A stretch of 11,124 nt of DNA from JBILCM01 sp044353165 (lineage in GTDB: Bacteria; Bacillota; Bacilli; Paenibacillales; YIM-B00363), in NCBI GenBank assembly GCA_044353165.1, contig JBILCM010000070.1, forward strand, positions 1 to 11,124. Reading direction: 5' to 3'. This document shows, in pieces, positions 5,703-11,124 of the stretch (its first letter is position 1; each line of letters starts with the position of its first letter). The notes under the pieces were generated by a model. It did no database searches and had not been told where the DNA came from. It saw only the letters and a program-made list of their open reading frames with translations. The position numbers and the translations under genes are program-made.

Positions 5703-6595
5703 CCAAATTCATATTCCTTCCATTGTGAGTTTGGCGATACCGGTTGCTGCCCTGGCCGGGGCGAGGAGGACTTCCAACTTGCACGATCAGCTACGATGTC
5801 ACACCACAAATTCTCTATCTGATCATACGTGATCTGGGGTAATGGAGCTTCTCCCTTCAATAGACCTGCCGTCTCCATCACGATATCGCTAAGTCGATCT
5901 AGCGCTTGATGCATAATTTGTTCTCCATACGCAGCCGTTGCTTCACAATAATCGGCTCCCAGTGCCAGACGTCGTTGTGAAGAAGCATCTCCCAGAGTCG
6001 ATGAGCCTGCGAAACCGCTCATATCTCTCGTGAAATCGACCAAATCCGGTCGAAGGTATAACAATTGGGACAGTTCATACTTGCCCGCGTGATCCCCTTG
6101 GAACGTACCTGCTACCAATTCCGGATCGGACATCACGACGACGCGCACGCCCGTAGCCGCCGAGAACCGATCAGCTGCAAATCGCAGATCATGCTGATTG
6201 CCTCCGCTATGGCCTGAGACCACAACCACGCCGCGAAATCCCGTATTGGCGAATGCGCGCAATTGGTAGAGCAAATAGTGAAGCACGATGCCCGGCGGCA
6301 TAGACGTCATATAAGGCTTCCCTTCCCCTACTTCGTCTTCCAGCCAACGCGCATGAAAGCCTGATTCATGAATGGTATATCCCACCGTTGGCGCCACGAT
6401 CCCGCCACACCGGCGCGCACTCTCTTGACACAACCATTCCGCCTTGATCGTGTCTAGTCCCAGCGCGCTCACTTGCCCATGCGGCTCACACAATCCAATA
6501 GGCATGTATACGATCGGACATGCTTGCTGTCGCACCTCAAATTCCCACGGCAACAGCTCCGACCAGTGTACTTTGGGTTTATTGCTGTTCATCAT
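5699..6595 (-). CDS. Creatininase-family metal-dependent amidohydrolase
   Basis: This 298-residue enzyme belongs to the creatininase/MftE/formamide-hydrolase family, which opens cyclic or linear amides, or trims peptides, with bound divalent metals. The metal site is readable: E37-P-H39-G, D48 in GLDT, H129 in GHSGGN, and the HAGKYELS segment with H169 and E174. The GHSGGN form resembles MftE and formamide hydrolases more than true creatininase, which has Glu two residues after the His. The length is slightly above the family norm because of a C-terminal tail. I chose the ATG at 6595, 7 nt after GGAG; longer in-frame starts run into the desaturase gene, whose stop is 13 nt upstream. The substrate is unknown; the context suggests an amide or lactam made by the upstream enzymes. 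Confidence 0.87.
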   Translation of the reverse strand: MMNSNKPKVHWSELLPWEFEVRQQACPIVYMPIGLCEPHGQVSALGLDTIKAEWLCQESARRCGGIVAPTVGYTIHESGFHARWLEDEVGEGKPYMTSMPPGIVLHYLLYQLRAFANTGFRGVVVVSGHSGGNQHDLRFAADRFSAATGVRVVVMSDPELVAGTFQGDHAGKYELSQLLYLRPDLVDFTRDMSGFAGSSTLGDASSQRRLALGADYCEATAAYGEQIMHQALDRLSDIVMETAGLLKGEAPLPQITYDQIENLWCDIVADRASWKSSSPRPGQQPVSPNSQWKEYEFG

Positions 6596-6608
6596 ACCAA
6601 CGCTCCAT

Positions 6609-7715
6609 TCATCCCAGCGCCTTTTGAATCTTTTCCCGAATAAATGGGTTCTCATCCAATCCGTCCATATACGGACGCGCTGTTGCAGGTAGCGGTCGAA
6701 TGATCGTGTAACCTGGATCTTTGCCCTGTTTCAACAAGGCCATCATGACCTCGCGCAATGCCGCGAACAATCCTCGTGTTGGCTCTGGCGTATCTCCCTT
6801 CATTTCTTGATGCAATGCCGGCAAGGCATGATAAGGAACCATAGGGAACATGTGATGTTCAATGTGGTAATTCATATTCCAATACAAGAAGCGCAACACC
6901 GGATGTAAGTACATCGTTCGTGAGTTCAATCGGTGATCCAACACATCATCGAACAAACCCAGATGCTGGGTCATGCCAAATAAGAGAACTAGCAAATTCC
7001 CATAGAACGAAGGCAGAATGACCAGCATGAGCGGCAACATATTGCCCAAAACCACACTCCATACGACCATGCCCACAAAGATCAACATATACACGCGTGC
7101 TTCCCAGAACACTTTCTGATATTGCGAAGCAGGAATATATTGCCCTTCTTGACGATCGACTTTGCCGAAGGTGTGCAAAATAAATCGTTTGATCTCCATA
7201 GGACCTCCATACAGATGAAAGATCTGCATCAAGATGATCTTCCAGATCGGCGGTCGCTCCGTCATAATTTCCGGATCCCGACCTATAATGTAGGTGTCTC
7301 TATGATGTCTGGCATGGCTCCATCGCCAAGGCGTTGCCGATCGTAAAACCATGAATGAAGCTATCTGATAGACCGCCTCATTCATCCACCCGGTCTTGAA
7401 GGCGGTATCGTGTCCACATTCATGCCAGCGGGAATCTCCTGTCGTGGCATAAATCAACCCATAAATGATAAATACAGGTACTGCCCACCACGTTCCCCAC
7501 GTGAGCACACCCAGGGTTCCAAATCCCCCTAACAAAGCGAACCAAATGAGCGTATCACGAATGGCCGGTCCGTCTTTTCGCTTCATGAGTGCTTTTAACC
7601 GTTCTTTCGGAATCGGGGACTTATACCACTGCGCGGTCACTAACCCTCTTTGTGCCGCTTGCTCAGTTTCTGGACCTGTTAAGCTGTAATCTCTTCTTAT
7701 TGCCTTTGTTGTCAT
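6609..7715 (-). CDS. Membrane diiron fatty-acid-desaturase superfamily protein, possibly a MocD-like hydroxylase
   Basis: This 368-residue integral membrane protein has the three histidine boxes of the desaturase/AlkB superfamily: H98-ECG-H102, H134-AR-HH138 and H284-IE-HH288, plus H251. Hydrophobic segments lie at about 53-74, 76-92, 205-224 and 228-248. The family uses a diiron centre, O2 and electrons from a ferredoxin or cytochrome to desaturate or hydroxylate. The TTGDSRWHECGH block reminds me of MocD, the rhizobial protein of rhizopine (methylated inosamine) breakdown, more than of lipid desaturases; this is recollection, not a search. A sugar or cyclitol demethylase role would fit the neighbours. 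No partner ferredoxin is encoded nearby. The start is ATG at 7715, 7 nt after AGAGGTGA; 26 nt separate it from the reductase stop. Confidence 0.88.
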   Translation of the reverse strand: MTTKAIRRDYSLTGPETEQAAQRGLVTAQWYKSPIPKERLKALMKRKDGPAIRDTLIWFALLGGFGTLGVLTWGTWWAVPVFIIYGLIYATTGDSRWHECGHDTAFKTGWMNEAVYQIASFMVLRSATPWRWSHARHHRDTYIIGRDPEIMTERPPIWKIILMQIFHLYGGPMEIKRFILHTFGKVDRQEGQYIPASQYQKVFWEARVYMLIFVGMVVWSVVLGNMLPLMLVILPSFYGNLLVLLFGMTQHLGLFDDVLDHRLNSRTMYLHPVLRFLYWNMNYHIEHHMFPMVPYHALPALHQEMKGDTPEPTRGLFAALREVMMALLKQGKDPGYTIIRPLPATARPYMDGLDENPFIREKIQKALG

Positions 7716-7741
7716 CGTCTGTTCACCTCTGCAATATCGAA

Positions 7742-8725
7742 TTAAGACCAAAACTTGTTATCGTAAAAATTGCGTATCCAACGGTGATATTTGAAGATTT
7801 CATCAAATACAAATGAAGGCAACGGTGACTTATCGAGAGCAGCAATGTTCTGATTTGCATACTGCGGTACATGCATGGATACTAGCGCAGTGGTCACACC
7901 CGGATGATAAAGTACATATTTAATGGCCAACTCTGCTAAATTGTCGGCATATTGTGGAATGTATTGGCGCAGACGATCCACTCGCTCCATGTACATCTCA
8001 CGCGGTACAACAGCGAAGAATGACTTCCGGTAGTCACCGTCTTCAAACTTCGTTTCTGGCGTGAGGAACCCTGTTAATCCACCTTCGTCCAAGATGCATC
8101 TTGCCAAGAGTGCAATGCCTTGCCGCTCGCACAGCGGCAGCAAGCAATCGAAGGCTAACGGATCGAAGATGTTGCAGACGGTCTGTACGGCATCAATCAC
8201 GCCGCTCTTCACAATCGGGAGGGCAATATCATGGCGTTGATCCGGAATGGAGATGCCGATGTAGCGCACTTTGCCTTCTGTCTTCAATTGATTCAATTCT
8301 TCTAACCAATAATCTGCATCATCCCATTGTGGCCAATATTGATGCAGTTGAATGAGATCAACAGCTTCAACCTGAAGTTCCTTCAAGGAACGTTCTGTAC
8401 TTTCACGCAACCAACCCTTCGGGAATGCCTCTTCAATCGGTACGTGCGTCCCCCAACCTGCGCCGCCGGGATACAAGCTTTGCACCTTCGTCGCCAGGAA
8501 CGGTTTCTCCCCGCTCCAAGTCTTGAGCGCTTTGCCAAGAATACGTTCCGCATCCCCATACGCTCTGGCTGTATCGACAAAATTGACGCCTTGCTCTAGC
8601 GAATGATGAACAGATCGAATAAGATCATTCTCCGTGTAAGTACCGAAAAAACCACCTAGACCCATCGTGCCAAACCCGATGCGTGACACCTTTTCCTTCC
8701 CTGCTCGAAAAGCTGTATATTGCAC
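7742..8725 (-). CDS. Aldo/keto reductase, first gene of the operon
   Basis: This 327-residue NAD(P)H-dependent oxidoreductase has a TIM-barrel fold and probably acts on an aldehyde, ketone or sugar hydroxyl. The catalytic tetrad is complete: D51 and Y56 (FVDTARAYG), K80 (LATK) and H128 (LIQLHQY). The GFGTMGLGG start of the barrel and an IGIS strand at 156-159 are also typical. I chose the GTG start at 8725 because GAGGGGG lies 8 nt upstream. An ATG at 8821 would add 32 residues of no family resemblance and would run across the promoter. The gene heads a four-gene operon with the desaturase-like, creatininase-like and DUF4432 genes. Its promoter has a strong -10 but no -35, and an operator-like motif shared with the third AraC gene lies upstream, suggesting activation. 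Confidence 0.9.
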   Translation of the reverse strand: MQYTAFRAGKEKVSRIGFGTMGLGGFFGTYTENDLIRSVHHSLEQGVNFVDTARAYGDAERILGKALKTWSGEKPFLATKVQSLYPGGAGWGTHVPIEEAFPKGWLRESTERSLKELQVEAVDLIQLHQYWPQWDDADYWLEELNQLKTEGKVRYIGISIPDQRHDIALPIVKSGVIDAVQTVCNIFDPLAFDCLLPLCERQGIALLARCILDEGGLTGFLTPETKFEDGDYRKSFFAVVPREMYMERVDRLRQYIPQYADNLAELAIKYVLYHPGVTTALVSMHVPQYANQNIAALDKSPLPSFVFDEIFKYHRWIRNFYDNKFWS

Positions 8726-8752
8726 AACAAAAACCCCCTCAGCGATCACTTG

Positions 8753-8773
8753 ACCTATACAATCATTATAGGT
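8753..8773. promoter_or_regulatory. Inverted repeat over the -10 and start site of the aldo/keto reductase operon
   Basis: ACCTATA (8753-8759) and TATAGGT (8767-8773) are perfect 7-bp inverted arms with a 7-bp spacer. They cover the -10 (8765-8770) and the expected start of transcription near 8758. This is where a repressor would bind. Part of the symmetry comes from the TATA of the -10 itself. Confidence 0.4.
8765..8770 (-). promoter_or_regulatory. -10 box of the aldo/keto reductase operon
   Basis: TATAAT reads on the minus strand. The hexamer 17 bp upstream (8788-8793) reads AATACT, a very poor -35, so an activator is likely needed. The shared 21-bp motif begins 40 bp upstream of this -10, roughly -52 to -72 from the start, a normal activator position. 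Confidence 0.5.
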
Positions 8774-8809
8774 TCGAGTGCTTAGGGAGTATTTAGAATA
8801 AATCTGTAA

Positions 8810-8830
8810 TTTCGTTGCCAATATCGGGGT
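8810..8830 (+). promoter_or_regulatory. Shared operator-like motif, copy 2 (upstream of the aldo/keto reductase operon)
   Basis: T-TTCGTTGCC-A-ATATCGGGGT differs from 3675-3695 only at 8820 (A for G), which breaks the CCGATATCGG palindrome by one base. It lies upstream of the weak -35 of the operon on the minus strand. It also lies 2 bp before the -35 of the divergent DUF1801 gene on the plus strand, so either or both could be controlled. Confidence 0.6.
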
Positions 8831-8832
8831 GT

Positions 8833-8861
8833 TTGACGTTCAACGACATTACGAATAGAGT
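8833..8861 (+). promoter_or_regulatory. Candidate SigA promoter of the DUF1801 gene
   Basis: TTGACG (8833-8838) and TAGAGT (8856-8861) are separated by 17 bp. The -35 lies within a small inverted repeat, TTGA-CGT-TCAA (8833-8843). Transcription would start near 8868, about 44 nt before the start codon. Confidence 0.45.
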
Positions 8862-8911
8862 GGATATAGGATCTGCCATTGGATCCATATCATCTGGAAG
8901 GTGTAACCGGA

Positions 8912-9265
8912 ATGAAGCCCAAAGTCCACACGATCGACGAATACATTCAGCAATTTCCTGCGGATGTCCAAGAGATCCTTCGAACCCTAAGGGGTGTCAT
9001 TAAGGAATCATCGCCAGCCGTGGAGGAAAAGATCAGTTACCGCATGCCCACGTTCGTGTTGCGTGGAAACCTGGTGCATTTTGCGGCGTACAGGCATCAT
9101 ATTGGATTTTATCCCGCTCCAAGCGGAATCACTGCATTCGCAGATGAGTTATCGGCCTACAAGTTTGCGAAAGGCTCTGTGCAGTTTCCGCTTGACCAAC
9201 CGCTACCTTACGATCTCATTCGACGCATCGTGAAATTCAGAGTCGCTGAAAATTTGCGCGAATGA
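8912..9265 (+). CDS. DUF1801 (YdhG/Fra-like) protein
   Basis: This 117-residue soluble protein belongs to the DUF1801 family, whose Bacillus members (YdhG, Fra) are annotated as frataxin-like iron chaperones. The family pattern is plain: an N-terminal helix with TIDEYIQQFPADVQEILRTL at residues 6-25, then EEKISYRMPTF, the HFAAYRHHIGFYP strand pair and a C-terminal KFRVAENL. Its binding partner or ligand here is unknown. I chose the ATG at 8912, 8 nt after GGAAGGTG; the in-frame TTG at 8879 has no binding site. The gene is single, divergent from the aldo/keto reductase operon and convergent with ywhD, whose stop is 27 nt away. Confidence 0.82.
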   Translation: MKPKVHTIDEYIQQFPADVQEILRTLRGVIKESSPAVEEKISYRMPTFVLRGNLVHFAAYRHHIGFYPAPSGITAFADELSAYKFAKGSVQFPLDQPLPYDLIRRIVKFRVAENLRE

Positions 9266-9267
9266 GC

Positions 9268-9303
9268 CTTTGGGTCTACCGCTTCCCACACCTCAACCCA
9301 AAG
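9268..9303. terminator. Weak candidate terminator between the DUF1801 gene and ywhD
   Basis: CTTTGGGT (9268-9275) and ACCCAAAG (9296-9303) form an 8-bp stem with a 20-nt loop between two convergent genes, followed on the plus strand by CTTGTTTC. The loop is long and the T-run broken. The right arm lies in the coding end of ywhD. Confidence 0.3.
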
Positions 9304-9787
9304 CTTGTTTCAATTCTTCGCTTGAGTGATTCCACATGTCCTCGTTATTCTGGATCAGGCATTGCCGCAACGCAGCTTTCTCCTCGGCGTTCAACCCCTC
9401 CAACAAAATACGCCGCTTCATGGCATAATCCATCCGATTCACGTGATCCGCGAGAATTTTCCAACCCCGGCGCGCTTCCTCATCGACTAGCATCTCACAT
9501 GCTGTGGCGCCAGCGTAATGGGCATTCTCGCCTAGCTTCTTATCTACCGCCACCCATACAATCCAACAACGCCTTCCATGAGGAACATCCTCTTTGTTCA
9601 TCGAAAATTTAATGCCGCGCTCCACTTTACTCTTCGCATGCAATGCGCCCAAATCAATATAAGCTTGATCTCCGTCTATGATGACCGAAGATAAATTGTT
9701 CAAATCGATGGCGCCTGCACCAAATCCCTTATGCTCTTTCGTGCTGACCACGTTCAACGCGTTGATTTTTTTGCCTCCGAGTTCCAT
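9293..9787 (-). CDS. ywhD: YwhD family protein
   Basis: This 164-residue soluble protein matches my memory of Bacillus subtilis YwhD (about 170 residues) over its whole length: a GFGAGAIDLNNLSSVIIDGD block near residues 21-40, GALHAKSKVERGIKF, WIVWVAVD, YAGATACEM, then RRGWK, HVNRMD and MKRRI, and a closing SSEELKQALG. The family has no settled biochemical function. I chose the ATG at 9787 because an AAGGGTGA site lies about 8 nt upstream and it matches the family length. A longer in-frame reading up to 9892 crosses the gene's own promoter. It diverges from an M1 peptidase gene with 103 nt between starts. Confidence 0.85.
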   Translation of the reverse strand: MELGGKKINALNVVSTKEHKGFGAGAIDLNNLSSVIIDGDQAYIDLGALHAKSKVERGIKFSMNKEDVPHGRRCWIVWVAVDKKLGENAHYAGATACEMLVDEEARRGWKILADHVNRMDYAMKRRILLEGLNAEEKAALRQCLIQNNEDMWNHSSEELKQALG

Positions 9788-9821
9788 GCTACGCTCACCC
9801 TTCGCCAATGGTATTTCTTTT

Positions 9822-9851
9822 ATTGTAACCGAAATAATCCCCGACGGACAA
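9822..9851 (-). promoter_or_regulatory. Candidate promoter of ywhD
   Basis: On the minus strand TTGTCC (9851-9846) and TACAAT (9827-9822) are 18 bp apart, a fair SigA promoter. The start of transcription near 9815 leaves a leader of about 28 nt before the ATG at 9787. Confidence 0.45.
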
Positions 9852-9890
9852 ACATATACATCCACTATTACGATCCTTGAGGTGCAAGCC

Positions 9891-11124
9891 ATGTCGAAAT
9901 ATCATCTGTATCGCATACGAATCATCGGCCTCGGACTACTCGCTGCAGCGGGTTGGTTTGCATTATGGACGATTTGGGATCAGCCCCCTCTTAAGGAGAA
10001 CATCCCTGTCTTAGCTTCTCCCATGGTTACCCCTGATACGGTCTCAGTCACACCCCTGCGGATGGGGCGCACATCCGCGCAGTCTTTAAGCCAACATGTT
10101 GTGGCCTACAATATTCAAGTGTCGCTGGATGCAACACAACGAACACTTCATGGCTCACAGACGCTGACTTGGCGCAATCCCGGGCAGCAGCCGGTGCAAG
10201 AGATGTATTTTCACCTGTACCCGAATGCATTCACATCCGCCAAATCGACGTTCAATCGCGAATCCAAGGGTAAATTACGTAGCGATGAACGCACGGAACA
10301 TAGCGTCGGATCGATGCACATCCACTCCATGACCACCGCCGATGGTCTTGACCTAACGTCCCGCATCACGTTCGTACAACCAGACGATGGGAACAAACAC
10401 GATCGCACGCTGGCTCTTGTGCAGCTTGATCACGCTGTAGCTCCGAATGCAACAGTGACGTTACATGTTGCCTTCGAAGTTAAGCTGCCCGAAGTCTACG
10501 CGCGCATGGGGTACAAGCATCGCTTCGTCATGGCAGGTCAATGGTTTCCGAAAGTGGCCGTTTATGAGCCGGCGGGACGTCGAGGCCGCGCTCATGAAGG
10601 CTGGAATGCGCATCAGTATCACGGCAACTCCGAGTTCTATGCGGATTTTGGTTCCTATCACGTGAGCATCGAAGTGCCTGAAGACTACATCGTCGCGGCC
10701 ACTGGGTCTCCTGTGCGACCGCCGGTCGCCCAAGCGGCAAACCGGACGAAGACATACCATTACGCCGCAGAAGATGTGCACGATTTCGCCTGGGCTGCTT
10801 CGCCTGACTTTGTGTATGTTGAGGAACCTTTCGCTGCGCACAACGTGCCTGGCTTGAAGATCAAGCTGTATTTGGACCCCCGTCATCGCGCAATGAAAGA
10901 TCGATACCTGTATGCCGCCAAGAAATCACTTGAAAAATTCAGTGCATGGTACGGACCGTATCCTTACAATACATTGTCCATCGTCGTTCCGCCTCCGGGG
11001 GCCGGAGGAGCCGGCGGCATGGAATACCCGACACTGATCACCGCTTGGGCGGCGGATACCGATCAAGCCGGTTCTGAACTTGAAAGTGTCGTTGTCCACG
11101 AGATCGGTCACCAATATTGGTACG
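9891..11124 (+). CDS. M1-family zinc metallopeptidase, membrane-anchored (cut by the right edge)
   Basis: The first 411 residues of an M1 (gluzincin) aminopeptidase-type protein are present. A basic start followed by a hydrophobic segment at about 9-29 indicates an N-terminal signal anchor, placing the enzyme outside the membrane. The N-terminal beta-domain includes LHGSQTLTWRNP and VQEMYFHLYPNAF. Then come GGMEYP (375-380), the counterpart of the GAMEN substrate-binding motif, and H403-EIG-H407-QYWY, the HExxH zinc site, where the window ends. The third zinc ligand (a Glu about 20 residues on) and the C-terminal domain are outside. I chose the ATG at 9891, 6 nt after GAGGTG (9879-9884). It diverges from ywhD. 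The probable role is peptide trimming at the cell surface. Confidence 0.9.
   Translation, partial: MSKYHLYRIRIIGLGLLAAAGWFALWTIWDQPPLKENIPVLASPMVTPDTVSVTPLRMGRTSAQSLSQHVVAYNIQVSLDATQRTLHGSQTLTWRNPGQQPVQEMYFHLYPNAFTSAKSTFNRESKGKLRSDERTEHSVGSMHIHSMTTADGLDLTSRITFVQPDDGNKHDRTLALVQLDHAVAPNATVTLHVAFEVKLPEVYARMGYKHRFVMAGQWFPKVAVYEPAGRRGRAHEGWNAHQYHGNSEFYADFGSYHVSIEVPEDYIVAATGSPVRPPVAQAANRTKTYHYAAEDVHDFAWAASPDFVYVEEPFAAHNVPGLKIKLYLDPRHRAMKDRYLYAAKKSLEKFSAWYGPYPYNTLSIVVPPPGAGGAGGMEYPTLITAWAADTDQAGSELESVVVHEIGHQYWY

Noticed and set aside
1..11124. CRISPR arrays, tRNA genes, insertion-sequence ends
   Set aside because: I looked for regularly spaced repeats, cloverleaf-like segments and terminal inverted repeats around a transposase and saw none. 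The only sizeable repeats are the 55-bp pair and the short promoter motifs listed.

Overview
The window looks like chromosomal DNA of a spore-former-type Bacillota, most likely in or near Bacillales (Paenibacillus- or Alicyclobacillus-like). The reasons are strong AGGAGG-type ribosome binding sites, SigA-type -10 boxes, a ywhD homologue, a YdhG/DUF1801 protein and abundant AraC regulators of the kind found next to small-molecule catabolic genes. I cannot name a species. There are 12 well-supported full-length genes, one gene cut by the right edge (M1 metallopeptidase) and a probable gene start cut by the left edge. No stretch longer than about 300 bases lacks a gene. I see no tRNA, rRNA or CRISPR array and no recognisable transposase or integrase.

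Left region (1-1790): an AraC-family regulator (212-1033) is followed by a MntA/HepT (MNT-HEPN) toxin-antitoxin pair (1101-1717). The pair is bracketed by a near-perfect 55-bp direct repeat. The repeat is the 3' end of the AraC gene, present once as the real gene end (979-1033) and again, orphaned, after hepT (1721-1775). This looks like a small cargo unit inserted at, and rebuilding, the end of a gene. It is the most unusual feature of the window.

Middle region (1791-4632): a phytanoyl-CoA dioxygenase-type Fe(II)/2-oxoglutarate oxygenase (minus) diverges from a second AraC regulator (plus). A third AraC regulator (plus) follows and runs head-on into the next operon.

Operon (4659-8725, minus): in transcription order it encodes an aldo/keto reductase, a membrane diiron desaturase/hydroxylase (possibly MocD-like), a creatininase-family metal amidohydrolase and a DUF4432 aldose-epimerase-like protein, with gaps of 26 and 13 nt and then a 4-nt overlap. 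This reads as an undescribed small-molecule (sugar, cyclitol or amide) catabolic unit. A 21-bp motif matching at 20 positions occurs in the promoter of the third AraC gene and upstream of the aldo/keto reductase gene, which ties that regulator to the operon. The operon's intrinsic terminator lies inside the coding end of the third AraC gene.

Right region (8912-11124): ordinary genes follow: a DUF1801 protein (plus), YwhD (minus) and, divergent from it, a membrane-anchored M1 metallopeptidase cut off just after its zinc-binding motif.
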